From Pezizomycotina sp. ARF18 (taxonomy: Eukaryota > Ascomycota): a DNA stretch of 21,701 nt. The DNA lies in the NCBI GenBank assembly GCA_002224055.1, contig AZLU01000008.1, forward strand, positions 433,263 to 454,963, read 5' to 3'. Made by a program: the position numbers and the translations under genes. Every line of letters starts with the position of its first letter. Position 1 is the first letter of the stretch. Positions 1 to 11,699 of this stretch are shown here, piece by piece. A model generated the notes under the pieces. The model was not told the origin of the DNA and made no database searches. It saw only the letters and a list, made by a program, of their open reading frames with translations.

Positions 1-535
1 AGTATCTCGTCTTCAACAAGCCTACAAGACCCTAGCAGTTGCTTTATATATTCCCCTACAATCACAACCATCCCTAACTATCTTGAGTACATATTGTACG
101 CAAATTTTATCTTCGCGAGGTAGATGACTTGCGCAAATTGCAAGTTCCAAAGATTTGATTTCTTCGGTCTAACTCAGCAGAGATCTAAATTTTACACTAC
201 ATCTGTGATGGTGGCCGTAGCCTTGCCTTGAAGTTGTCGAGATTGCATTTGATTGGCCCAAGTTGTTCGATGTGGATTACTGAGGCAAAGAGTTCCTTAC
301 GCGCAATACTCCCCTTATGCCGGAACAAAACCTTCGTATCGTTACCCGCGCCAAATCAATTCTCCAATGAACCCCGCGTCCTAGCTCATTGTTATTTTAT
401 TAGAGGTACACCATAATGGACTGAAAATTGATGATGAAAACGCGTGCTAATATAAATAGAATGAATGGCAATAAAATTCGTCGAGTACCCGATACACGAA
501 GGGATAAGCAACAAAAATATTCCCCCACGGGTAAA

Positions 536-1132
536 TCAGGCATATACAATAACACAAGTAAATAAAATATATACATCTAAATCTTTAGGCCCGTTTTGCG
601 GACACGTCACAGACCTCCACCATGGGTACTTCTCCTTCCAAACTTGCTCGACGGCGCTTTCGATACAATTACCGTAATTAAAACCCGTGAACTCCAGGGT
701 CAGGCCCGTGATCTCCCGTGCCTTCCAATCAACGTTTGAACTGCAGCTCCAGCGGCAAGCGCTGACCACCAACTGCAAGTACCTTTATTCTGTTCTCAAA
801 ATCATCGCAGCGGGGCTTCCCGACCACACGATCTTATACGGCGAGAGTGGGGCCCAAGTGCATGAGATGTGGTCGAACCGAGTCGCCTCCGTTCGAGGCT
901 GCTGTCGTCGGACGTTCTGTCCACCGCTGGCAGTGCCGCTGCCGCTGCGTATATGCGGCGATGCTAGCGGCGATAAGGAGGCTTTAACGGCAACCATTGT
1001 TTCTTTAGTGGGGGAAAGGGAAACAAAGGCGTATGTGTGTTTTTGTGATGTGAAGAAAAAGCGGGTGCCGGGTGTACTTGGAGTGCGAGTGTCTTGAGAG
1101 CGAAGAATTAGAGCCCAAGATCCACTTGACAA
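536..1132 (-). other. Unrecognised minus-strand open frame split by one stop
   Basis: Two minus-strand open stretches, 1132-785 and 778-536, lie in the same frame and are separated only by a TAA at 787-785. Joined, they would give about 199 codons. The first part is rich in Ser, Thr and Arg. The second has three Cys and a Trp-rich segment (EKYPWWRSV). I recognise no family. AATAAA overlaps the stop region, so the TAA might instead be a genuine 3' end. The plus strand is also open over 687-1097, so coding on either strand is uncertain. Confidence 0.2.
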
Positions 1133-1791
1133 ATAAGGTCTGGAAGTAGTGGTATATGTATCGGTTAATAGTGGGGGTAGTAATAAATTCTTGAGACTTT
1201 CTTTGAAGTGGTTTGTATGCGATGGTGAGTGGTGTATTTGGTTTGAAAATTTTAGGAAAGAACGGGAAACTGAAGGTATTTATATACTTGTTTCTGTCTC
1301 AAGGAAGTTCATGAGGTATTTCTACTTAGCTGCTATATCTTTTCATGTTAAAAGAGAGAAGCCGGAAAAATATAGAACACTTGGTTCGATTTGTTTTTAC
1401 TATTTGTTCTCCAAAATTTCATTTCTAGTAAAAGTGATGATAATACTAATATTGTAGTAAATCGAGTTCCTACATTATGGTGGGGCGGGCGTACGCTAGC
1501 TCGACATAAAAGTAACGTCGGGTATATGTTTGTGTCACCGAGTTCAGCCTCTCGTCAGCCCCGATCGTCTGATAGCTCGCTTGTACGATTCCACTGCCAA
1601 AAAAAGCTTCTTTGAGTGAAAGTGTGCACGAGCAGCTAGTGCGTCCGTGTGGCCTGTGGCGTTCTGATCTTGTTTCTCAGCCCAAGTTTATATAAATTTA
1701 CTTGCTCTACATGGGCCACAAAGTGGCAGAACTTTTCCCCGAACGTGGCATAAAACAAGCATTTTCAGGACAAGTATATTTACCCGAAGGT

Positions 1792-1869
1792 GCAGTGCTT
1801 TGGGCTGGACTCAACGACAAGTGTTACACTGCAATGCTTTGGGCTGGACCCGACGACGAGTGTTACCCA
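1792..1869 (+). repeat. Imperfect 39-bp tandem duplication (two copies)
   Basis: Copy one (1792-1830) and copy two (1831-1869) are directly adjacent and match at 33 of 39 positions by eye. Four of the six differences are transitions. The unit is a multiple of three, so in the plus frame 1702-1968 it encodes two 13-residue units, AVLWAGLNDKCYT and AMLWAGPDDECYP. I recognise no family for that 88-codon frame. Confidence 0.85.
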
Positions 1870-2695
1870 ACAGTCACAGGAGAGTTCGTTACCCATAATC
1901 TTGAGTCCAACATACCATCAAGAAAATTATACACGGAGACCCGCTCGATGGATCATTTTCCTCCGTGATAAACCCCAACTAACTCATCAACGTTCCTTAC
2001 CCGGGCGGAACCCCTCAGAGAGTCGCCGCAGAGGAAAGAAGTCGTAATTTTTTTCATTAAGATCACCGCGGGTTCATCAACCGGGGGGAAAGGGGATGGG
2101 AAGCTCGTCGGAGCACCGTATTGAGAAACAAATAAGAAAAACTCAAATTGGCTTGATTTTATTATATACAATATTGTTTAGACAAGCAATGAGAATTCGA
2201 CCGCGAGACACGGCGAGCAGTTATCGAAAAATAATACTTAGAAAAGCAGGCATCCCGAAAGAACCTTTTTATTGTACCCTTGCTGACTTTGAATTTCGGA
2301 GCAAGGAATTCGAGGAGGCTGACGGGGTCTTGCCGAGGTGTTTATGCGAAAATATTCGGTGGGTAAAACACCTGCGAGGCTGAGCTCATTTTCGACATTA
2401 GTTCGCAAGCTTGAGGCTGGCTGACTTTCATATCGTCGCGTTCGTTCTGACCACGCAAGCTCAATTCACTGAGAGTATCTACGGCAGGTGAGTTTGTGTA
2501 TACGCCTTCCAAATTATTCGAATGGAACATTTAGTTTGCTTGTCCCCTCTTTCCCTCTTTTCCTCCCGCTTATCGACCCTCCTTCAATTCTTTTCTCGGT
2601 CATGACCATTTTCAAGTCAAGTATTCGCATGTTCCTCCCGCACATTATATATAATTCTTGCTGGCATAGGAGTTTGACTTCCTCTTGCAAAGTTT

Positions 2696-3779
2696 TTAGT
2701 CCGCATTTATTTGTTTTTCTTCGTCAGTAACCCCTAAACCCAAGAAGGTAAGCCGGCAGTGGTACGTGTACGCATCATGTACGGGCGAGCTGATGTGCTT
2801 CTCCATTGCGGATTGCGAACCGAAGCACTTAAGGCAGAGGGGACATTGCGGCTGGAGGCCCCCAGCTGCGTGTGAGCGGGCGTCCATATCGGTGAGACGG
2901 TTCCCGAGGGTTCAGAGCTTGAGGTTGACGGTGTGTATATACAGACGCCACCGGTTTCTGAATCCGAATCCGAATCGCACTCTACTACGATTTCCTCGGG
3001 GCGCTCTTGAGCAGCTTGGAGTGCCATGGTGAGCTGCTCAAGATGTAATCCCCTTGTAGTCGGGGTTTCCGCCACGGTAGTGTGGGACAACATCGGCGCG
3101 TCGCCGGGCCACGTGATGCTACTGTGGGTGTCGTACTTTTTTGAAATAGCTCGTTTATCCTCTTGCGGTCCATCTTAGACTTGTATGCGCCGCTTTCGAG
3201 GTGCATATTATAACCGAGGGTGTCTTAAACGTGTGATTACACTTATTGCCTTTTAAGGCAGCTTACCGGCTTCCGTTTCTTCATTTTAGCACATTTAATC
3301 TTATGCTGGTCCCACGCCGCCTTCTTAAGGATCACTCTCCCGCAAGTTCCGCAAGCGAGCTCTCCGTCATCTTTCTTACTATTGTGAAGGGAAAGGTGGC
3401 TTTCCAACCTCCCGCTAGTCGGGAACGACTTATTACAGTTGTAGTAGCAGAAGGAAGTAGGTTTATCCGGACCGTGCAACTTTGCATTATGTGACTCGAG
3501 TGCTTTTATTCCCTTGAAGCACTTGTTACATTCCCAGCAAAATAAGCCTATCATTTTGCAAGCCTCCTTGTGCTCCTCAGTTAATTTGTGCTTCCTCAGG
3601 TCCCCCAGCTTTCCACATGGGCAGGTCACAGATACTACAGCTTGTGGCGGGTTTTAGGGGCGTTGTGGTAGTTTGGTCAACTACTTTCTCCCCACCGCTC
3701 TTGATTATTTGTCGAGATGAAGGTGGGTGTTGTGTACTTATAGCCCTGAGCAGCCGCCGCTTCGCCGCGGTGGATGCAT
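2696..3779 (-). CDS. C2H2-type zinc-finger protein (frame broken by single-base indels)
   Basis: Likely a nuclear nucleic-acid-binding protein of the fungal C2H2 finger type; the target is unknown. Reading 5' to 3' on the minus strand, finger-like units include a CSIC..H..H unit near 3630-3560, a canonical LFCWECNKCFKGIKALESH unit near 3545-3480, an FCYYNCNKSF unit, a CGTC..H..C unit, a KCNHTFKTPS..NMHLESGA unit near 3250-3190, and PQCPLCLKCFGSQSAMEKH near 2860-2790. An acidic run (ECDSDSDSETGG) precedes the last finger. Frame changes are needed near 3620 (CCC), 3257 (CC), 3213 (GG), 3140 (A6), 2860 (G5) and possibly 2697. An alternative reading of the 3257-3213 stretch as a 43-nt intron does not keep frame. 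The start is uncertain: ATG at 3779 is the nearest candidate. The listed end is a TAA at 2696. One extra T there would open the frame to a TAA at 2514. Confidence 0.75.
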
Positions 3780-4446
3780 TGCTTTGCGTTTTGTCACGGC
3801 AGCCTCGCCAATCACCCCCACTTTGTCGCTGCAGCCACGTCCTGGTATCTCAGGTTATCATACTACGTATCAGCTCGTTGTCAAGGTTTACACTGAAAAC
3901 AGTGACCAAGTTACAAGATAGATCCACAAGCTGTGGTTAAGGGTTAGGTGGGCTATAAGATGAGGTCTTGGCAGGGAAGCGGATAGGATACTCGCTGGCG
4001 ATACCGAAGGCTTGAAAGTAGAGCCGGATCGATCGCTTATATTCTTTTTCTTATATTTTCATCTTATTTTCTCTGTCGCGGCCTGTGCATATAGACTGTA
4101 TTAAGTGATTTGAAAAGCATATAAGATTATTATTATTAGCTGGTGGTTTTCTAAGTGTCGTTTTTCCTTTTCTTTTCTTGTTTTTGCTTATATTGGGTCG
4201 TAAGCTAGGTAGCGATTTCTCAAGTCAATAAAGTTAGAGGTTGATTAACTATAATAATTGATATTTCACAACTTGAACGCGTTTAAATTGCAAATCGGTT
4301 GTTAGGATAGCCACGGAATAATTAGAACGATATTAGAGTCTTTGTTCCTTTCGCCTTGAGCATATTCAGAGAGTAGTGGCTTCTAACTATCCAAAACGCA
4401 TGGGAAATATTGGGTCGAATAGCGCATAAGCAAGTACAACTAGAAC
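3780..4446. other. Interval between the zinc-finger and small Cys-protein genes
   Basis: No gene recognised. Part of it should be the promoter or 5' UTR of the minus-strand zinc-finger gene. On the minus strand 3849-3780 stays open in the zinc-finger frame but has no ATG. The plus strand is open over 3727-3921. TA-rich and pyrimidine-rich stretches around 4040-4080 and 4140-4190 look non-coding. Confidence 0.4.
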
Positions 4447-4731
4447 CTAGTCGTCCTCAGTCCGAACCACCTTAACACTAACCACACTAGCTACATTGCC
4501 CATATCAACCCGGTAAAGTAACACGTGCTCGCGTTCGTCGGCCCAGCAATCTGCACATTCAACCCCCCACGGCAGCACGCATCCCCATATCCTACGATCG
4601 TGTACCCTGCGGGTAGCTGATCCTGCGTTGCCGGTCACCGATATGGACGATTGCCCGCTCGAGCTAAGGTCAATGCAAGTGTCAACGGCGGTCTGGTTGA
4701 TGAATCTAGCGGAGAGCGTAGAGGAGAGCAC
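4447..4731 (-). CDS. Small cysteine-containing protein, possibly secreted (partial)
   Basis: Not a family I can name. The minus strand reads FINQTAVDTCIDLSSSGQ, then in a second frame YTIVGYGDACCRGGLNVQ and NASTCYFTG, then back to the first frame as MGNVASVVSVKVVRTEDD before a TAG. Two single-base corrections, at the CCC near 4610 and the GGG near 4512, join these into one chain with four Cys, including a CC pair, and an N-A-S sequon. This pattern resembles fungal small secreted proteins. Upstream, near 4840-4790, a hydrophobic stretch (IGFAFVSIILSSI) lies in another frame and might be a signal peptide, but I found no convincing ATG. The 5' end is therefore unknown. Confidence 0.4.
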   Translation of the reverse strand: MLSSTLSARFINQTAVDTCIDLSSSGQSSISVTGNAGSATRRVHDRRIWGCVLPWGVECADCWADEREHVLLYRVDMGNVASVVSVKVVRTEDD

Positions 4732-5593
4732 GCGTGGTCGGGATAAAATTCGAATTCAATTCGGAAGGGTTGAAGCGATGCGGGGGCTGGAATAGTAAGG
4801 GCGATTGGATGGAAGAGAGAATGATAGAGACGAAGGCAAACCCTATTTTGCAGAAAGAAGGTTTGGACTTATATTTCAATAATTATTGGAAACTAGATAT
4901 GGTATTATAGACTCGGGTGTATTATAAAAGGCATATACAGTTCTTTCTTTCTAGATGTCATGGGCGCCATATAGAGCCAAGAAACCCCACCTTCAAATAC
5001 ATTATCCGCAACGAAGGCGCTAACGAGCGAGTGAATGGTCTCCTAAAATCAAGTTGTAGTTCCTTCAGAATTCTTCCCCACAAGCAATTCGGTTATAGAC
5101 GACAATTAGGTGCTGATTTCTAATTATAAGTAATCAACAGTCTACGATAAGAGTAGTAAATATACATAGGAGGCATAGAATAGCGAAAGGATTGCATTTG
5201 CACACTACTCAATACGTCACGTCCCTTGAACAGTATCTTACGATCGATACATTCATTGATTTGCACATCCTGATCCGCAGTGGATCGTCGCACCCCGGAA
5301 TGTCTTTTCGGATGTAGCCGGATTGACCTTAGTCCTGCCAAAATAGGCCAAACCTCCGGTTTATAGCTAGCGAATGTGCAAAGGGTTGGTCAAAGCTTAC
5401 TGGATCCTTCGCCGCGCTACGGGGCAAATAAATTTGCTCGCACAGGAGGAGACTACTTACTGGATTGTGGGTCTACAGGCACTTAAGTAGAAATAGCTCT
5501 TCAATCACAAAAGGAATTTTTTCACTCCACAGACACCCAAAACACTATTCTTGAGAATTTCTGATTTTTATTTAGGTGTGCGTGTAATACCAA

Positions 5594-5615
5594 AATAATA
5601 ATAATAATAATAATA

Positions 5616-5650
<35 letters not shown>
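5594..5650 (+). repeat. AAT trinucleotide microsatellite
   Basis: About eighteen AAT/ATA units run in tandem with one G interruption (TAATAGTAATAAT), followed by an A-rich tail (AAAAATAAAAAATAAAAAA) to about 5667. Confidence 0.95.
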
Positions 5651-5652
<2 letters not shown>

Positions 5653-7878
5653 TAAAAAATAAAAAATGGGGGAATTAACCTGGGGATGAAGTTATCGAAA
5701 TTGAAAATCCGATCTCCGTATAAGATAAATTAATACAATTCTCGAAACCTGCTTAACGACCCCAATGCTCCAATAGATTTGCCCGCAAGGTTTATAAGTA
5801 TTACCACGCCCCCATCGTATACCTAGAATCACCTAGCTCAGATATTTTCGTTATGGGCCTACATTCGTACTACTGGTTCTTATTTTGCTATTTCTGATAT
5901 TGCGACTTTCCACTTAACTAAGACTGGAACCGAGCTTGACGCCGCATTATAGCTTGGTTTCCGCCCTTTTCATGCTACCTTCGTCTATCAACTAAAATAT
6001 AGAGACGTTACGCGTCAATGGTGCCGCATGTAATATGAATAAGCCTTCAGGGAAAAATTAGGAGGAATTAGCATGTACTACCTTTATCCCGCGTCAGGAA
6101 GATTCTTACAATATTATGACCAATTCGTGGCTCAGCCAGGTGAAGCCTAAACCTCATTATAAAGCGCGGTTCATGTGATATGTCCAAGTTTTATCGACGG
6201 TTCTTTAGGCCCAGTATTACGATCAGCTATAGAGTGCTTTGAACTTGACTTCTAGTACGCGTGCCGAATTACTTAACCCATTGGCGGTGTCCACTCGTAT
6301 CGTTTTTGAAGACGACACTAGTAATGTAGAATACATATTGCCGAGACGGCTACATTATGAATGAGGGGAACATTTCGTATTAAGATTATGTGTAGTAGTG
6401 GACGGTTTACCTAGCATATCTACACAGATTCAGCAATACACGTGAGAAATAAAGAGTAAAAGCTTGGAAAAGACTGCTCCGTATAATCTCAAGTCCATTC
6501 GCTTTCGGTTAACAAAGACATATTAGATGAAGGAAGCCTCCGTAGATGTAGTCACATCCATTATAAAGAACGCTTCAGCTGGTATGCTACAATTAATTTT
6601 CCAACTTCTTTATGTTCTGTGCTTGCAGACAGGTCATGTGGTGCACTCTCTCTTCCCTGATGTACTAGTAAGCTATAACTTAACTTCCCTACCGACCTGA
6701 AAAAATACAGGGGGAACAGATATTATATAATGTGACTCGCTATGAGATAGGCCTTTGCGAGTCGACTTTATGCCACCTGCCGAACAACTACAGGTCGTAT
6801 ATCACTACCAAACTTGCGTTATAGGAATATCCCCAGCTTTTACTGCATGCAGCGTTACGGCAAGGTCGAAAGTACTCTGTGAAGTGGTTTATAGTTTCCT
6901 TAGAGGACAAAAGCCTCTTATCTTGCCGTTTTCTCTATCTCTCGATGCTTATCGTTCTTTCTCTCGTGAGAGTTACACTATATGACCAGCGGACCTCGCT
7001 GAAGATAGTATTCAATATTATTATCTACTATATTAAAGAACGGCCGTTTACGATCCCTTTCGGGAAAATATCACAATGTACTTTTAGTTAGTAAATGATA
7101 ACTACTTTGTAGTTTTATCGCTCCTTAACAGCACTTTGATCTGTGAAAACAGTCTACAACGGCGTCTCCTGCCCATATCCAAAGAACGGCCACCAGAACA
7201 CCGCCTATTGACACGTCTCCCCTCTTTTGCAAGATTATGCGCTCTTCGTCGCTCGAGACTAAATACTATTTCTTCTACCTTCGCACTTAAAGGTCAGGTA
7301 TCATTCTACACGCAAGGAGGCTTTGTTTATTTTAATCGATAAACAGGTCGGAGAGATACAAGACGATTAACGCAATTATGCGTATCAACAATAGTTGAGG
7401 AGTAAGCCCCGGTCCTTTTTGTTCGAGTGAGACATTTTATATGGATTCGTAGGACCCGGCTGTACGTCATCAGCTCCTGGTCATGACCAAGTATGCACCA
7501 GCTACCCGGCCCGCGGGATTCTCGTTCTTAAAAAAAAAATTTAGCGTATGAAGAATTGGGTTGTGAGTTTGGGCTATGGACATTGCTCGTATGACACCTA
7601 TAGCATCAAAGGAATCCATATACGAACCGCTCCTTGGAGAAGCAGTGATACTAGTTTTACCAATCCACGTACGTCCACGTATCCGAGAGTGCGGTCGCGT
7701 GCGAGTCTCCTCCTCTAGTTTTGGTGTACCAATCCGCCTCTATCCTCCGAATCTACTCAATAAACGTGGGGTTATGTCGGAGCGTACAGACTTTATTTGA
7801 AGAGCCTGGTTACGCTTTTCGTGGATGGTTTTATAACAGAAAGTATCCGTCTTCCCATATCTTTCTTTATTTCTTTTT

Positions 7879-7881
<3 letters not shown>

Positions 7882-7911
<30 letters not shown>
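7882..7911 (+). repeat. T30 homopolymer
   Basis: Thirty consecutive T in the gene-poor block, preceded by a further pyrimidine stretch from 7860. No adjacent gene is recognised. Confidence 0.95.
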
Positions 7912-7913
<2 letters not shown>

Positions 7914-8785
7914 CTTGCGAGAGAAGAAATGAAGTGGGTTGGGGAGTAATTTGCTATCTCGCGTTTGCGGTCCCTATCAATTCGCGAAGTATCAGTGGCG
8001 AATCTTCCAGGCTTCTATTATACCTAGATCTTACCCAGATCCTGCAAGGCTACTTAAACTATCCGCCCAACCTTTTCTAACTGACGAGAAAGTGCTATAA
8101 CGCAGTATTATGCCTCCCGCGTTCAAGACCAATACCACATCGCTATGCCACGTAATTCAGTTCCTCAGTTCTATGGGTTTATAAGCCGATACCGGCCTGC
8201 TCGAACCTCTAAGGTCTTCATTATCGTTTGGCTACGGTTCTGTATACCATCTATCCCTTGCGGCCGTAGAAATACTCTAAAATATATCGTTAGTTGCTGT
8301 TTTGTAACGGCACATTAATCATCAGATTAAATAGCATCTACATATCTTGAGGACCATGTTCGGTCTTTCCTATCCGAAGATTCGAATCGTCCTCTGAGGA
8401 CAAAACGTTATCAGTCTTCACCTTGCCTGAGAAATCAATGATGATAAGCCAGCTCTCTGGCCGCGTAGCCCCCAGTACTCGAAAAAGTTGTCAACGTATG
8501 ATAAGATGAACAATAGGTAGTGCAGCCAATAGGAAGTGTAGCTTTATCCGAGGACCGTCTCTGTTTTTTCTACTATCTCGTCAAGGTAAAGTATAATGAA
8601 TAGCCCAAGGAATGTGATAATACTATGATTGTAGGCGTGAATGACTATAAACGTGCCTTCAGAATGGTCTAAAAAGTATAGCAGGAGGATTTAAAAGTAG
8701 AAAATTTTATTGTAAGACAACGAGTTTATCCCTTTCCTTGTGAGATGAGAGCCCCGGCGTACTTCTTTCAAGGATGAAGCATTAA

Positions 8786-8820
8786 ATATATTATCCTTGC
8801 CGGCAAAACATATAATATAT
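8786..8820. repeat. AT-rich inverted repeat enclosing a GC palindrome
   Basis: The 9-bp arms ATATATTAT (8786-8794) and ATAATATAT (8812-8820) are exact reverse complements. They enclose the 10-bp palindrome TTGCCGGCAA (8797-8806). This could form a short cruciform or hairpin. It is in AT-rich DNA, where such arms arise by chance fairly easily. Confidence 0.6.
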
Positions 8821-11375
8821 CCGGAGCTACCCGTCTTGTGAACACTCGATCATATGATCTATTCGGATTTAAGTGCTTAGGATACATCGAATAACGTATT
8901 CTTATCTTGTGCTGCCGGTACCCGTGCCTATGATGGTTTCTGATACATTCTCTCGTCAGGGCAAAAGCACACTCGATTTCGCCCGCGGGAATGCAATGTG
9001 TCGGGCTTTGTACTGTGGTTGTAAGCACCCCAAAAGAGCGTCTATGTATTTAGCTGAGAAAGGCCTAGATAGACTTATCCGTGGGGCCGAATTCTTCTTT
9101 TTCCCCTTCGCGATATAGTGGCTTTCCACGCTTTTCTCTCCAAGCATAAAACGTATCGAGCTTGTCGACTAGAATTCAATATACCTAGTCTCCCCTCTGT
9201 CTTGGGGTTTAGGCGGGAAAGGTCCGAGATGTGTCAAAGACACCGATTCGTAGTGAATGTATAATGGATAGATTATTATTTCCTCCTAACTAGAGATTTT
9301 ATAAAGAATGAAACGAGATGACGACGACGTAAATACGAAGACGAGGATAACCTAGAAAAAGCGAAAAGATAACCGTAGAAATAAAAATGACAACGTGGTT
9401 CTTAAGATCTAGAAAATGCGCGTGAACGAGCAGAGAGAAATGCTTTTTATACGAGGTCAGAAGAGCGTGCAATCAAGGCTCATAACGACACGTGGCAAAA
9501 TCCGCCTACGCGCGCGTGGAGGTAGATACGGCAGCGTTGAAACCCCCCCTCCCTTCCCCCTTTTCCTTCCTCTTCCCAATCTTCGCAATATGTAGGACGT
9601 CGTTTAGTAAGGCATTACAATTTCTCAGTCATTTCAATGAAAACCTGATAGCGTAGGATCCCACTGTAATAGCGTCCTCCCCGTCATAAATATCGCGGCT
9701 GCTAAGTATAGAGTACAGTTAGCTGAAATCAGTAATAGCGCATTAAATATGTAGGGTTGCCGTCTTCTGAGGTAGGCTATTAACGAATACTTCGAATCAT
9801 TCGTCGGAAACCGGACGGGAGCTTTCGTGCCGACGTCCCTCCCACGAACTACGGCTTGGTATCGCGTTGGTTGATTACATCTCCACACCCCCCATTCCAG
9901 TTCTTTATTTAGGCTCACGGGCTACGGGTATGTTTTGATTATAGCTACATCTCAGGCGGTCCGGGGAAAAAATAATCAAATGCCACCGACCTAACATTTG
10001 ATTCGGCGACCGCAAAAGTCAGGTTGATCATGAAGTAAAGCTCGTCTATCTCTTTTGATCGAGCGCCAGCTGCCTTTCTGTCAAGCATTAAGTATATTAG
10101 TTTAACTGCCCAATACAATGCTTATAAGTAGCGGTATACCTCTAGTGTGTTCCTCGTTGCTGCTTGGGGTGCTTGGACGTTGTTTCTACATTTTTATAGA
10201 GTTCCAGGATGAATAGCACCAAGTTATCTCGAGGACACCTCCCCTCATGCCATATCAAAATTCTCGCCGCTTTCGCCTGAGATTGTATTTTAAGTTTCCC
10301 GCTGCTTGGCTCTAAAAATTCAACACTGTGGTCTGTGTATTTGATGAATGGAACTAGGAGTATAACCTTTCTCAAGGTTGACTTTCTTCCTTCCTATCAA
10401 AGGTAGTGTTCTTTCTCTTAGGGCAGATCATTATTAGTTCTTCCTAGCGATGCAATAATCGTATATAGAATTTTCGGCCTTGCCGTATATACTTTAAAGT
10501 ATTATTATTTATGTATATCAAGATGACGAAAATGAATAGCGAAGTTTTAATCATTAAGCCATGCACTTGAAGTCACATCTATTGTACGTTCACTCAAAAT
10601 GCTGAGTATCCCAAGTCTGCCTGCCGAAGTAAATATATCACTTCTCTTCTATAGCGGTAAATACTTAAGACTACTTATTGACTACGTAAATATGATGAAA
10701 AGAAGGACTCGGAGTAGCATAGCGTTTATCACCAAAGTCGGTCTCATTGTTTCCTATCATTGCCTTCGACAACTTGTCTCTAGAAATAAAAGGTTATCGG
10801 GTCTTCGGTTGTTAAAGTTTCCAATCTTCGAAAGCAAACACCGTGTACGGTGTACTATAATACCTGGGTGCGGGTGAGACGAGTAGACGTACCGTAAAAT
10901 GTACCCAGTTCACGGCCTCAGCATCTCTCTCCACGAGTATACTTTGAGAGCCTTTCTGTGACGAGACATAAAAATGAAATAAAATCTTTCCACACAGATA
11001 TATCTTTTCATTCCGTAACAAACAAGTGCCTACCCTTTGACGTGATATTAGAACGCGCGCTGCAGCTGAGAAGTATAGTTTTACATATATGGAAGAAGCA
11101 GATGAGTGTATACCTCTCTTGAAGAGTCGGTATCAAGAGACATTATATCACCCTTTCATAGTCGAGGTGAGTTACTAATTCTTATGCTTGTGTTTCTCTT
11201 TTCGTCTTCTTTACGCGTCCTTCCCGTTCCGCTACTAGTGATTTTTTATGACCCGCTTCCAGCTATTCATCGATGTGCTAGTAAGCTATAGCTCCTTTTT
11301 CCTATACAGCAAGACGGAGGGACAGCATAAACGGTATGTATGTATTGCACGAGAAGATAGCTGTTTATCGACAAA

Positions 11376-11389
11376 CCCCCCCCCCCCCC
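11376..11389 (+). repeat. C14 homopolymer
   Basis: Fourteen consecutive C in otherwise AT-leaning gene-poor DNA. Confidence 0.9.
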
Positions 11390-11680
11390 GCGTTGTCAAT
11401 AGGATAACTTCACGTCTATGTTGCAGCCAATCGAAGATCCTCGAATTCATGTGTCGCTTTTTCTATTCTTAGGGCCGATGGTTTCTCAATCTCTTTAATT
11501 CCCTATCGCCGAAGTTGCGTCCGCCATCGCTCCCGCTCCATTGATTGTTATGTGAGATTCGTCCTGAATCCCTTTAGGCATTGTACTATCTAACGATCGT
11601 GTTCTCTGCGAAAGAGACAGTCAAAGGGTCTTCGGCTGTTATCAGCGGTCTCCGTGGACGCGCTCGACAATGAACCTAGG

Positions 11681-11699
11681 AAAAAAAAAAAAAAAAAAA
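11681..11699 (+). repeat. A19 homopolymer
   Basis: Nineteen consecutive A in the gene-poor block, with no recognised gene next to it. Confidence 0.9.

Larger units (their letters stand above)
1..2513. other. Left region without a recognised gene
   Basis: No open frame here gives a family I recognise, and no signal peptide, membrane segment or catalytic motif stands out. Open frames are at most 136 codons and overlap each other on both strands. The strongest codon-like stretch is on the minus strand at 536-1132 (separate entry). An imperfect 39-bp tandem duplication lies at 1792-1869. A minus-strand stretch at 2342-2530 lies just past the zinc-finger gene and could be its 3' UTR or a further exon. 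Because real genes in this window are broken by single-base errors, a short gene here could be missed. Confidence 0.5.

Noticed and set aside
3224-3266. A 43-nt intron in the zinc-finger gene (GTAAGC...TTTAAG)
   Set aside because: Removing it does not restore the frame, it is shorter than usual, and two single-base corrections give a continuous finger instead.
7336-7400. Possible Copia-type reverse-transcriptase remnant (ERYKT...)
   Set aside because: Only a few residues resemble the family and no further conserved block follows in any frame.
7478-7489. 12-bp palindrome TGGTCATGACCA
   Set aside because: About five 12-bp palindromes are expected by chance in a window this long, and no gene is adjacent.
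8370-8380. GATTCGAATC, resembling a tRNA B-box
   Set aside because: Flanking bases do not pair as a T-stem on either strand and no A-box lies upstream.
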